A stretch of DNA of 64,000 nucleotides from positions 6,386,001 through 6,450,000 of the forward strand of contig CM057136.1 of NCBI GenBank assembly GCA_029964075.1. The letters are read 5' to 3'. Numbering within the stretch: the first letter of the stretch is position 1; the number at the start of each line of letters is the position of its first letter. Of the stretch, positions 12,423 to 23,572 are shown in pieces. Source of the DNA: Patiria pectinifera. Taxonomy: Eukaryota; Echinodermata; Asteroidea; Valvatida; Asterinidae. A model generated the notes under the pieces. The model saw only the letters and a program-made list of their open reading frames with translations, ran no database searches and was not told the origin of the DNA. The position numbers and the translations under genes are program-made.

Positions 12423-13423
12423 CTAGGTTAACGAGAAACAAGGACGCTAATGAGTCTCAGTATCCGTTTACTAATAGCAGTTCCACGATTATCTGGTAGC
12501 AAATGCCATAGTCAAAGGTGTTTGTTATGGCTAATTTCTTCAGGACCTCAGTAAATTGATTTGGTTATATCGGTTACCTGAACTTCACCAGGGAATGTCA
12601 AGCTCAGTTTGGTATTAGTTAAATGATTGGCTAATAACTTTGTTAATAAGTAGCTAAAATGGTTTTCCTAAGTGCATTCCTTGGATGAACGCCTAAAAGA
12701 AAAGCAAAGTGAAAGGTGTTTGTGCTTGAAGACCCACGGCCAAAAAAAGGATCGGATTGTTTTCGATCTCATCTTCGGTTTCTTACACAAGCTTCCTCCG
12801 CTGTTTCTTATAGTGTTCTCCGCCTCCTCAAGACAGTACATATAACCATTCCAAGATCCAATGGCTATTGAGACTGGGAAAACCAAGTATAAAGGGACCA
12901 ATATTCTTATTTAATACATTGCCAAAATATTATTGCGAAACCATAAAAGAAAAAAAAATTCTCTATGCATCCCCGGCGGTCAACGAGAACGAAACCTAAA
13001 ACGTTTCTTCATTGTGGCAATAGTGGCTCTCGGCGAGGCAAATGTTGCCGCAAGATAAATGAATCGTGTTAATTAAGATCTGATTATTCAGCCAGGAAAT
13101 CAGGGATGTTCTCTGTGGATTATGATATTAAGTGGTTTCATACTTGGTAACCAATTAGACTAAAGGAAACCAGTTTCCCTTCGGGGGGTCCTGGTTTGAA
13201 ACTGCGGTTGAGAGTCGGCCCGGGGAAAGTGAGTGACTGCTTCGCTGCGGATATTTTGTTTCCTTTTTGTACTGGATAACAATGCCATTTTACTTTTTTC
13301 CTGCTTAAATTTGACAGTGTTTTTACCCTTTACATTCAAATTCTTTTCGCTTTGTTGGTTTCATTCTTTCACGAAAATAAAATGGCATTCTTAAGACGTG
13401 GAAATTCTGCTCCAGGAAATTAC

Positions 13424-13837
13424 CTTTCTCTTGGCCTTCTGGTGGCAAGCATCTCGCATGTGATCGGCGTTGCCAGGGAGATTTCTTCCCCACAATTTCC
13501 GCCCAACCACGCTGTAAGTGAAACAGAATATGGCCAGCGGCGCGAAGTAAGTGGCAGCCATATTGAAGATCTCGTAACCAAACTCCAGGTTGGCGTCAGG
13601 CCAATGCTCGGTGCAGACGGCTAGGTGGCGCTCTCCATAGCACCAATCGTACTCTTTGGTCCGAGCCAACAGGAGCTGTACCATTCCCATCATGCCTGAT
13701 GCTACCCAGATGCCTGAGATGACTAGAATGGTCTTGGTGTTGGACCTGGCCATGCGTGCCTTGAGAGGGCGCACTACTGCGAAGTAGCGATCTATGCTGA
13801 CGGCAGTTAGCGTGAAGACACTTACGCAGATAACCAC
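13424..13837 (-). CDS. Neuropeptide GPCR, coding exon 2 (TM3 to third intracellular loop)
   Basis: This exon encodes residues 155-292. It starts VVICVSVFTL after a pyrimidine-rich acceptor ending TTTTGTCCAG (AG at 13838-13839) and ends CHQKAKRK at an AAG/GTAATT donor (13422-13423). It carries DRY (170-172) followed by FAVVRPLK, TM4 with W198, an extracellular loop 2 cysteine that can pair with C146 (CTEHWPD), TM5 with P254, and the intracellular loop 3 signature GRKLWGRNLPG. The LWG...KRK pattern before TM6 is typical of tachykinin receptors, and the loop-2 WP motif is also seen in NPFF receptors. A 174-bp near-perfect hairpin begins 47 bases upstream of the acceptor. The exon is joined to exon 1 across an intron of about 19.3 kb; the TM3 sequence is continuous across the junction. 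Confidence 0.9.
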
Positions 13838-13884
13838 CTGGACAAAACATGGAGGAAAAAAAATATATTGTCTTTTGTACTTCT

Positions 13885-14058
13885 ATACGGGCGATTCCCA
13901 ATAGTGCGCCTCCAAGAGTTTGCAACGCGTTGGCCAATCACAATGCGCAAAATCAGTCGACCTTTTCCAAACTCGCATTGGGTCGACAGATTTTGCGCAT
14001 TGTGATTGGCCAACGCGTTGCAAACTCTTGGAGGCGCACTATTGGGAATCGCCCGTAT
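13885..14058. mobile_element. Hairpin MITE beside the exon 2 acceptor of the receptor gene
   Basis: Two 78-base arms (13885-13962 and 13981-14058) are complementary with a single mismatch (ATCAG against ATCTG, near 13954) and flank an 18-base spacer. The arms contain TTGGCCAATCACAATGCGC. TA dinucleotides lie at both edges (TA/CGGGCGATTCCC), which would fit a mariner-type insertion. It is transcribed as part of intron 1, with its near edge 47 bases from exon 2. The near-identity of the arms suggests a young insertion. Confidence 0.8.
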
Positions 14059-15206
14059 TGAAATACTCGGTCTATTAATACAAAATATGCTGCTAAAGGC
14101 ACATTTTCAGACTCGAGTCACAATTTTCGGCGAGTCGACACGACTTGGGTTACTGCTAGCAAATGACTGTAGTGGAGTCGTGTCTTTCATCAAAACACTC
14201 GACTCGAGTCTTATGGCCACTCGAGTCGCAAATATATGCGCGAAAAATATCGGTGACTTACGAAAGCTACAATGTTACCAACGGTAGCCTACTTTACCTC
14301 ACGTTTTAAGCTGGTAAGGCGCACGATATCAAAATGAAAACAAAAAATGATGATTCCTAACCAAGTCTCTGTCTCGGTTTGTGACACTTCATTAGATGGT
14401 TTCAAATGTCAGTGACTAGATTTGACCAAGGCCCCCAAAAAAGTCGCAAAATTTAGTGACTCTTACCAAACTGATTCCACAATGAATCTCAATCAGTTTT
14501 GATACGATATATTGCAGATTATCTTTTTTTTTGCGTATTAAAAACATGACTACAAACAACCGTCCAGATTCACATTAAGCTTGCCTTAAAGCTTTACAGC
14601 TTGAATTACAATCCTCGGCGTAACAATCCATTAACCCAGGTTGCCAGTATGCAGGGTAATAATTCTAGCCCAGAGCGACGTTTTGCAGCCGTCATGAACG
14701 TAGTCAAGGAGACTGTTGCTTGCGGGGACTGGATATTAATCTGGTGAATTACTTCCCTTCAAATCCCATCGACCCACGGCAGTTTCGTACTCTGAGCTAC
14801 ATTGGCACGCATTTTCTGAAAATCTGAAATTCTCTCTTATTATCGATTTTCCAAAACTTGAGATCGTCTACTGAATATATCAACCATATGATGCCTTCAA
14901 AGTTGCAGACCAATTGCTCCAAACAGTCGAGCGAGTTCTCTGAGCCGAAAACTACTTTAAACTAAGAAACTAGTCTTGGTTCCAGACGCTCGTGATCGAC
15001 AGTGTATCGATACACACCAGCGTCGTACGCTGCGTTACTTTGTTACGTACAGTAGTGCGTCCTTGCGCGACATAATTTCTACCGGCTCACACCTGCCCCT
15101 GCAGCATAATGTATGGGAGGCATGGGTTTCTTTCCCCCCCGACTATTTCTTGGAGGACAAAATTATCAAAGACGCAGAACTAGGACTGCCTATGTCGCGC
15201 ACGCAC
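14059..15206. other. Intron 1 sequence without a recognised gene
   Basis: Bases 14112-14232 contain several copies of the palindrome GACTCGAGTC and variants, a decayed simple-repeat patch. A 14-bp palindrome GTGTATCGATACAC lies near 15001. A 119-codon frame at 14976-15335 matches nothing known. Confidence 0.4.
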
Positions 15207-15563
15207 GGGCGTCAATCGATGGGGGACGGGGCGCGGGACAAGTCTGCCCCCCCCCCACTTTTTACAGTGGGGGATATTATATCGTTTGTCCCCCTCTTTT
15301 TTCGTCCCAATATAGAAATGTTAGCCTACATTTGATTCTATAGCTTAAAACAGCTCATTCAACGATTCCAAACTCGAAAATGATGTTAAATGATGATCTT
15401 TTGCTAAAAAAAAATGGTTCAAGTGGTCATAAATTGCCTTAGATCCCACCACAGAGCGTCTAGAATCCAAATATTTTCAAGGCCCCCACGCCGTCGTTAG
15501 GGCTTCGCGCTTCGCGCTTCGCGCTTCGCGCTCCCCCCCACTTTTGAGTATCGATTGGGGCCC
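15207..15563. mobile_element. G-rich MITE with a (GCTTCGC)n patch
   Basis: The ends are GGGCGTCAATCGATGGGG and ATCGATTGGGGCCC, imperfect inverted repeats. The flanks GCACGCAC and TACCGCAC match at only 5 of 8 positions. The interior has C/G homopolymers and four tandem GCTTCGC units near 15502-15531. Confidence 0.5.
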
Positions 15564-16254
15564 TACCGCACGATGGTTAGATCATAACCAACGGCAACCT
15601 CCAGTTGGGCCTAATTGAATGCCTATCTATGCCTCTATTCCTGTCATTACTGATTGCAGTTTTAACCTTTCTTTTAACAGGAATCAATTGTCTCAAGTTA
15701 AGACAAGAACTATTGCAAATTATTTTGTTTTGCGTCAGGACAAAAAAGGATGATCTTAACCAGTCATAGGAGGGCGCACTACTAAGACCGTCTTCATCAT
15801 CCAAGGCCTAGGGCGCGTTGGTAACCTCTAATTTCCTCTAGCTCTGAACGACATCTGCGTGTAGGTATACTCTCATTCTCAGTCTGACATTTAACCACCA
15901 GGATATTTTTGTCTGTTTCTTGACAACATGTCTGATCGAAGAACTTCATCCCGCCCGCCAGCTGACAGCTGCCACTTGACAAAGACGTACTCTTGAGTCG
16001 TCCAAAAATTAGGTCTCGATGACCGCTGGTTAAGATCCTAGTCCATTTCCACTACAGATCTGTGAGATCCAAAAAGAATCGATTATAGACTTGACCATAA
16101 GTCAAGAGCTACGACTCTTCAGAAATGTCTACATTAATAGTCAAGCAGGTGACTCGTGCTCTTTAAGGATTGTCAGAAGCACCTGTCATATCTGGCTGTA
16201 TTGATTCCACAGGTGCCTAGCCATGTCTGTTCAATTTGTTTGTTCATTGTTGTT
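15564..16254. other. Intron 1 sequence without a recognised gene
   Basis: No gene, long repeat or clear element was seen. Confidence 0.4.
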
Positions 16255-16890
16255 CATCCTGGTACTCTGCGTTGTCAGTAAAATTGAAGAAAAAGCTCCA
16301 AGTTACCCAAAATAAATTAGTCAGGTTTATTTTCAACATGGATTCTAGATCACATTTTGGTCCAAATTGAGCAAGCTGGGCACGATAAGCGTCAATGACC
16401 ATGTTACACAACTCAAGCTGAATCACGTTTATAAAAATTTTCATGAATGGCACCAGATTACCTCTGTCATAAATTTAGGAAGGTTTCAGATATGCAAATT
16501 ATTCTACCATGCAGGGGCAGTTCCACCAATGTTGTTGTTCCAAGAATAAAAGGGCAAGAGTGCAATACATTTTTATACCGGAATTCATGAATGGAATTTA
16601 CTTCCCAACAGCATCAAATGTTCCAACAACCATCCTCAGTTTAAAGGGGGCAGTGAAAGATCATCTCTCTTCTCAGTCAATTTCTAAAACAGCCTTTTTT
16701 TAATGATCAGTCTTTTCCAGTGTAATTCTTTTGGAATTACAATTTTGTGTGTGTTTTTTTAAGAACCCCGATGGAAATAAGCCGTCTTATAAAAAGCTTT
16801 GTGGGCTATCCTTGGCTTTGTATTGACATGTAATAAATTCTTTTGTTATGTACCACTGTATGTTTGTTCGTATTAGCCAAAATAAATAAA
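16255..16890 (+). pseudogene. Decayed LINE 3' end (reverse transcriptase C-terminus and 3' UTR)
   Basis: Across several frames the sequence reads a LINE ORF2 C-terminus: an LQVTQNKLVRFIFNMDSRSH-like segment, then ISVNDHVTQLKLNHVYK, a FYTGIHEWNLLPNSIK-like segment and FKG...AVKDHL. Frames change several times and stops occur. The following 3' UTR (ACCCCGATGGAAATAAGC... to AAATAAATAAATACC near 16888) is also LINE-like. It is 5'-truncated and lies inside receptor intron 1, antisense to the gene. It differs from the L2 copy at 7-10.6 kb and may be RTE/CR1-like; the clade is uncertain. Confidence 0.7.
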
Positions 16891-17624
16891 TACCTAATAA
16901 AACAAAAATTACAACAATATATTCATTCCATCACGGAGTAAAATGAGGGAGCATTCGGCTTTAATTTTTCCCCCATTAACCTTGAAGATCAGTCACTTTA
17001 ATGTGGCAAACTGGTTGTTTAATTATGAAGATTACACATATATTAAAAAAAAAATATATCAGCGAAAACGCTTGGGAAAAAGGGAAGTTTCATCATTTAA
17101 ACATAAAGTTAGAAAGCTGTTAAGGCCCTCTGCTAACAACCATAACCAAAACAAAAGCCTTCTGGAGCATTAGCACAAGCCCACTTTTATGACCTGAAGC
17201 TGTATGACTCTACCGAAACGACCGTTTTGTCCATACCCGTATGTCATTATACTGAATGCACTACACACATTTCGATTTACGATTCGCTCGACAATTGAAA
17301 CAATTCAGGCCTATATCTGGTTTTGGAGATTTAACAAAAGGGGTTGGAGATTTAACAAAAGGGGAGAGAGGTACATTTTTTACAAAAAAAATCCTTCTTT
17401 GCAGAATTAATAAAATGTTGGGAAGCTTGAGAATTCAACGAACAAAGTAACATTTGGTATACGGGTTTCTCCCGCACTAGAAATGTGCCTACTCGCGGGT
17501 AAAAAGCATACCGACTGTGTTTTATTTGACCATGTACAGCCGTTATGTGCCATTCCAAGTACCACAGCGTTGAACCAGCATGAAGTGCTCCTTAACAGGA
17601 ACGTGGCCGAGACTGACGGTACTA
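16891..17624. other. Intron 1 sequence; short tandem duplication
   Basis: Bases 17325-17365 hold two tandem copies of GGAGATTTAACAAAAGGGG. Otherwise nothing was recognised. Confidence 0.4.
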
Positions 17625-17632
17625 CTGGACGG

Positions 17633-18096
17633 CAGGGTGACCGTAAGGTCATTGCCAAATTCTGCTAAATGCACTTCAAAAATCTGTCAGATTGATCAAA
17701 AATCTGCCATATTCCCCAGAATTACTCGAAATACAATATAAACACTTAAAATAACATGCAGATGTTGTAGTGTTGCCTTAATTAAGGTTCAAATTACATT
17801 ATAAACAATGTATAGTCACATAAAGATGTTATGGAATCATTGCGTAAATTTCAGGCAAAACGCGGTTGTGTCACGACGAAGTCCGGTTCCCAGTGAACCT
17901 CAGCACCGACACCAGCCAACCTGTCCCATTATGCAAGGGTTTGTTTGAAAAGTTTTTCTGTCAAATAACCAAATTTGCAGAATTCTGCCAGAAATCTGCC
18001 AAAAAAAATCCATTCTGTCAAATTTTCTGTCAAACGCGTTTTTTAACAAAAAAAGGGGCCAAAGTTAGCCGAAAATCGGCTAAAACGGTCACCCTG
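17633..18096. mobile_element. hAT-like non-autonomous element with an exact 8-bp duplication
   Basis: It begins CAGGGTGACCG and ends CGGTCACCCTG, the CAGGG-type terminus of hAT transposons. It is flanked by perfect 8-bp duplications CTGGACGG (17625-17632 and 18097-18104). It is 464 bp, with no transposase frame. Inside are repeated TCTGCCA/TCTGTCA motifs in both orientations. It lies in receptor intron 1. Confidence 0.88.
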
Positions 18097-18104
18097 CTGG
18101 ACGG

Positions 18105-19285
18105 AGACCCGGACTGTCGTGGTCACCTGATGTGGCTGACTTAACGGGGTCCGACGCCGACGTACCTTTTTGGCTGATCCAGGCTGATTGCGGAGATGCT
18201 TGGCTCGACGGCAGCGCTATAACCGTTGTGAGCATTGGCTAGGCGGAGCCTGTTCCTGCTTGTTATCTAAGGTTATTATATTCGCCAGAATACCATTTGC
18301 CTTTTTCATGTTGCTTATTAGCTTTATTTGTCGGCTTTATTTGTCGGATTGCTCTGTACTGTATTTTGCCTGTTTGTATAATTTGCTGCTTGGCTAATTT
18401 CCTTGTAATGTATTTTGCTTTGCCTGTATATAATGCTTTGTAACTTTTGCACGAAGTTTAGAGTTGAAGACTAACGGGAATTCCTTCTTTAACATATTGA
18501 CCTTTTGATTGATTGGAGTGAACTAATTCAACTTTGTTAACTGTATTTGATAGGCCTATTTTCGCCTTTGCTTTAAAAGTTATGATCCCCGTTTTATTAC
18601 TTTTTTTTCTGCTGTGCGTTCGCCGTACGTAACAAAAACCAATATATTATTATTTGGAATATATTATTATAGAAAATAACTCATCATGATAGGTCTACGA
18701 AAACAGGAGGGTTATCTTATCTTCCTATGAACACACACTAGCCGCCTCGCTATATATAACTGCATTCAATGGCCGACTATAAACTGAATGAAACACGAAC
18801 ACACGAAACTTCAGCCCCAGGAATGTTGTATGACATTCGAAATTTGAATGTGAAGTCCTCTGAAGTGTGGATCTACTTGTCATTTAATCGTGACAAGTCC
18901 AGCTCGCCGGGCGCCTGTTATTTGGGTTGCTCCACCGAATATTCCGCAACATGAAGCGTCAAGTAGTTATTCTAACCCTGCATAACATGAGAGCCTGGCT
19001 CTCAGTCTCAAGTATGAAAAAGTATGATGAGTAAAACATCATTCGATATTAGCATGAAGACGTCAATCGGGGCAAAGACCGTACAATAGGGTTAGCCTAC
19101 CCGCTCAGTTAACGTTAAAAGCATTGGCTGACGAGTTGGTCACGTACAATAGGTGATGTGACTTGGCATCACCACCATTTCAATAATTTTCGTTTTGTAT
19201 GCACGCAACCTCTGCAACATCTGTTTGGGTCGTTGTTATTTAATGCAAGCTACCTATTGCTCCATGTGACGTAGCTTGTAAGACC
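18105..19285. other. Intron 1 sequence without a recognised gene
   Basis: The GC-richer bases on both sides of the hAT-like insertion (17480-17632 and 18105-18260) look like one interrupted older sequence, possibly a decayed transposon reading frame. I could not identify it. Confidence 0.35.
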
Positions 19286-19293
19286 ATGGTATA

Positions 19294-19549
19294 CATGGGC
19301 GTCGCCAGGATTTTTTCTAGAGGGGGGCAAAACATATTTTCCCCAAAAAATTCTTGTATTTGTCAACAAATTCTCGATTTATCAGTTTAAGAGGGGGGGG
19401 GGGGCAGGGACATTTTGCCCCCCAACTCATTAAATTTACACCACTATGACTTTGCGACTCTTTTTTCCCCCCATTTTTTTCTTCCTTTTGTTTTGCTTTT
19501 CCGGGGGGGGGGCAAGCGCCCCCCCTTGCCCCCCATCGCGACGCCCATG
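19294..19549. mobile_element. hAT-like MITE with perfect 12-bp ends
   Basis: The ends CATGGGCGTCGC and GCGACGCCCATG are perfect inverted repeats, flanked by exact 8-bp duplications ATGGTATA (19286-19293 and 19550-19557). The interior is C/G- and T-homopolymer-rich. A related copy is at 24396-24666. The right-hand duplication overlaps that of the element starting at 19560. Confidence 0.85.
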
Positions 19550-19559
19550 ATGGTATAAC

Positions 19560-20047
19560 GGTGCCGCCCGATAGTCCGAAAATGAAATAAGGTTCGTTAA
19601 TCCGAGTATTTGATGCAATAGTCTGAAGGTTCATTAATCCGAAGGGTTCATTAATCCGAAGGTTCATTTACCCGAAGGTTCGGTAGTCCGAATTTAGAAT
19701 AAGGTTAATCAGTCCGACGGTTAAATAGTCCGAAACGAAAATAAGGTTCAATAGTCTGAAGGTTTGTTATTCCGAATTGACAACAAGGTTCAAAAGTCCG
19801 AAAAGACTATAAGGTCTGATAGTCCGAATCGACAATTAGGTCCGATAGTCCGAAGTGTCAGACTGACGAACTAGATTGTCCATTCGAACTATCGAACCTT
19901 ATTGTCAATTCGGACTATCGAACCCTATCGTCTATTCGGACTGTCGAACCTTCGGATTAATTAAATTTATTATATTTTTGGATTAATGGGCCCTTTGGAC
20001 TATGGAACCTTCGGACCATCGAACCTTCGGATTATCGGGCTGTAACC
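19560..20047. mobile_element. Foldback element of opposed 16-bp repeats (locus A)
   Basis: It starts GGTGCCGCCCGATAGTCCGA and ends GGGCTGTAACC, flanked by exact 8-bp duplications GGTATAAC (19552-19559 and 20048-20055). The left half repeats a 16-bp unit like GGTTCATTAATCCGAA and the right half carries the reverse complement (TTCGGACTATCGAACC), so the whole can fold on itself. It has no coding capacity. It is 488 bp and related to the elements at 46984-47434 and 57731-58020. Confidence 0.88.
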
Positions 20048-20055
20048 GGTATAAC

Positions 20056-20729
20056 AATAGCAACGTATTCTTTGGTTTGATGTGTTTTTGGAAAAATTAA
20101 TTGCCTTGTTCATTTTTTTCTGCACAACTTAAATTACTGTTGACATTTTTAATTTCAATTCATTTTTTGTTCGAGATAAATGGCTAAAGTTAAACGAGAT
20201 TAAACGTCGGTGAAGGGCAAAACCTAAATTGATTTATATCACCCCGACGCAAAATTCCATCTTATAATTAAACGAGATACTTGGTGACAGTAGTTTTACA
20301 ATGTCACCACTGTAACTCTTAACTTATAGCATATGCATATTGTGATTAAACGGGTGGATGTTTTCGCATCTTTTCAACAATGACACCAATCACGCTGCCG
20401 GATAATATTACAAGCCCGCCGCGACTGCACTCGCAGGACCCACTCCATTCTACGTCAGTACTCAGGGATTTGAGTATTCACCCGAAATACTCCTAGATTA
20501 TTATTGTAATTCCAGGCGGCTGTCTAGGTAAATCCTGGATAGCGCTTGGGGCAATTCCATTTTTTAAATGACGGCTGCGGAAGAAGAAAAAAAATCAAAC
20601 GATGACGTCCTTTCACTTCAGTGAGGTGTGTTTTCTCAAAACAAAATCCACTGCAAGAATTATAAGAACTAAGTTGGGCCGCGTTCGAATAAGACATTTG
20701 CGAGTTAAATTTGAATAACATTTGGAACG
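20056..20729. other. Intron 1 sequence; dispersed repeat copy
   Basis: Bases 20231-20267 repeat bases 14-50 of the window almost exactly. Nothing else was recognised. Confidence 0.5.
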
Positions 20730-20996
20730 CTGACTTAACTCAATGCTTTGCACGATTTAACTTTGCATTCTCCCGACCAAAGAGACTGTTACTATATCAC
20801 GTGATTCGGGGCCAAGCCTTATGCTGGCAACCCCAGCTCCGGCATGGTCTGGTGTTTTTGCACCAATGTTCTGGTGCTGAGCGTCTCTTACGTAACTATG
20901 CAAGAGCTTAATTGCCCCGAATCATATGATTAGCAACAGTGTCTTCGGTCTGGAGAATTCAAAGTTAAAGTGTTCCAAACATTCTGAGCAAGTCAG
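20730..20996. mobile_element. MITE with long imperfect inverted ends, copy 1
   Basis: The outer ends are CTGACTTAACTCAATG and CATTCTGAGCAAGTCAG. The arms continue imperfectly through TTTAACTTTGCATTCTCC and GGAGAATTCAAAGTTAAA to CACGTGATTCGGGG / CCCCGAATCATATGAT. A second copy lies in the opposite orientation at 58038-58320. No coding sequence. Confidence 0.75.
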
Positions 20997-21057
20997 TATA
21001 CTAGATTTTTTTTTTTCAAATTTAAACACCAAAGGGTATAGGTCACTCGCAAATGGC

Positions 21058-21160
21058 TTATGACTTGGCTACGGCTGTAAGTTACACACGAGTATATGGG
21101 AGCGGCTGCAGCCACGTCCCATAGACTCGTGTGTGATTTCCATCCGTAGCCAATCATTGA
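21058..21160. mobile_element. Short hairpin, possible MITE
   Basis: Arms of about 37 bases (TTGGCTACGG...ACACACGAGT and ACTCGTGTGT...CCGTAGCCAA) with scattered mismatches and a short spacer. No duplication was recognised at its edges. Confidence 0.55.
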
Positions 21161-22324
21161 ACCCGGCCTAACCTAAAAGAAAACAAGAGAAAGGTGTTAT
21201 TAATTGCACCTCATTTGTATACTATAGCAATATTTTGGCGAACCCCTTTTGCTATGCATGATGCTAGCAGTGAGCTCTTGCTGTATAAATGTACCGTTAC
21301 AATTCATTGAAGCTCCGTTTAACTTCACCGACCACGGTCAATCACTTTCCAGTCTGCGTTAACCACATCATAATGATTACCTATACACGTGCTATGCAGA
21401 TAGCCGAGGCTGTCACTAATTAAAGTGTATCGTACAAGTATTGTGTCCGGTTGGGTATGTGCAGTTGGGGGGGGGGCACCATTGACACGCCCTGTTACGT
21501 TTTGACTCATCACATTTGTTGTGCTAAGCCTTTTAGAAGCAACCTCGTCCCAAAATTTGACTTGTATCTCTTTAATGCGTGCAACGACCGACGTCATTTC
21601 CTTGTTGACCACAAGCTTTAATCACGAAAATATCAACAGATGACAAAAAGAGTGCAATTTAAAAAGTATAAATCGAAGAGATTTTCTTGAAACTGCACAA
21701 AACAGAAAACAAATCACTAAGCTATGTCCACAGGGACAAATACATGTATTTTGCCCCCTCTCTTTGATGATTGTGTATTGCGCTCTGAGCAAATCGGCGC
21801 AATTCAGTGCTTTAATAGCGTAGGTTGACTTGCGCCTAAGAGCTCCAGATCAAGTGAATTGAAGTGAATCTGAAATCTCCGGAGACTCCAATGCAATCAC
21901 TATTAACCTCGTTCCCATTATATCTGTAGGCATAAAATGTCCCTTGTGCAGTCAACATTTTGTGATATTCGCAGAACCCTATCGGGTATGTGCATGACCA
22001 ACAATTCAAAAGCGGAAGGGCAGGTATGGAGCGGGCCGAATTTGATTGGTTGGGATACTATTGATGCCGTTATGACCCACCGATTCAAAATGTCATATAA
22101 CTCTTCCAATTCCGAGGATCTGTTGAATATTGAGAGTATTTCTCTCTTTTTTTCACTCAACATTAAACTGTAAAACTTAGGATAGATTAGTTAAATTCCA
22201 ATGTTCTGTGCAAACTGTGGTTAGGTATAACGATTATGATATTGATTTTTTCAACCAATAAACAGAGCCTATATTAGGTTTTCAAAAACAATTGCTTTTT
22301 TTGTAATCCAATGCCATACATATA
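21161..22324. other. Intron 1 sequence without a recognised gene
   Basis: A short poly-G run lies near 21467-21475. Otherwise no gene, element or strong repeat was seen. Confidence 0.4.
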
Positions 22325-22475
22325 TACAGGGTGAGTAAAAAAAAGGAAACCCAAATGGCAGGAGCAATTTGTTAATGAAGTTCTGCATGTAGCACAACCA
22401 CCGTTTTAAAGTTCTGTCCACGGATCACAAAACAGGTAAGTGTTTTTCAGCAAGACGAAAACAATTCACCCTGTA
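22325..22475. mobile_element. Mariner-like MITE, short copy
   Basis: The ends TACAGGGTGAGTAAA and TTCACCCTGTA are inverted and TA-flanked, in the style of IS630/Tc1/mariner elements. The interior (CAAATGGCAGGA, AACCGTTTTAAAGTTC, AGCAAGACGAAAACAATTCA) also occurs at 40003-40246, where about 90 extra internal bases are present, so this copy is internally deleted. Confidence 0.8.
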
Positions 22476-23569
22476 TAGGACCATTGAAAAAAGTTTATAA
22501 GAGGTAGCTAATGTATCGGTTGTGTACGTTCGAGCATGGTTCGAGATACACGAAGTTGCCTCTCGTCTTTACATGTCGACAGCTTTGCGATTATTACGAA
22601 GTTGGATAACCGGTTGTACTCTACCCACAATTAACGCACCCCCAACCGTTGGGGATCATTATGGTAAGGTATCAAATTCACCAAGTCGTCATTTGCATAT
22701 TGCATTGTGTATGAGCTTGTGAGTCAACGACTGAGCAATGCAAATACTATGGCAGTCGAGAGCGTTAAAACAGTGCATCCTTCCAACATGACCCTTCAAA
22801 CTGATAAATTTTACGCCACGCGTCCTACTCACCAAACATTACACATAACAGTGTTAGAATTAATTAACTGAATAAAAATGTTGAATTGATTTCACAAAGT
22901 GTAGTTAACTATCCGGTTTTTATGACTTACAATGTATGTTCATACTGCCTACTGGAAAGACCAGGACATATTCTGCCTGTGATTAAATAACATAATAGTT
23001 ATTATAATCTTGAACTAATCTGAGTCAATTTTGCTTTGAAGTTAAAAAACAAAAATAACAAGGGGAATCAGGTGTGTTCAGCATGTGGCACTAAATAAGA
23101 TAAGATCATTGGTAAAAGCCATACGTGTTAGAAGGCACAAGATATTATTGACCACGAGCTTGTAAATTCCGCACAATATTGCCAAGGTTTTCGCGCCTTT
23201 CTACTCTCGCAGAAAACAAAAACACTGATTCCCGCGGATGGGTAAAGGTTAAGTCAGCTTGTTATTTCCGCTAGCAGGAGGGCGACTTTATCGTAAAAAT
23301 AGAACAAAGTGGAGCAGTGCATTGCAAAGAGTTCTCGCGACTAGTCAGGGACTGCGTGGGAAATGTATCAATACGACTTTGGCGTCCACTTCCTGAAGTC
23401 GATTTCACGACACTTGTCTTATCTTATTGCGCATTTCAGGACTTCATGTTGTGAGGTAGATCCCAGCTAGAAATGCCATCCTAGACCAATCGCGCAAAAT
23501 GCGACTATATTGCGAGTAAAATCAAGAATAATCAAGAATATTTCTTGCACGACGAAGTCCTATTATATC
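22476..23569. other. Intron 1 sequence without a recognised gene
   Basis: Nothing recognisable beyond short fortuitous frames. Confidence 0.4.
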
Positions 23570-23572
23570 TAA

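Noticed and set aside
12668-12901. Minus-strand frame between receptor exons 2 and 3 as a possible extra exon
   Set aside because: It has no receptor motifs and lacks matching splice sites, and exons 2 and 3 join in phase with continuous loop 3/TM6 sequence.
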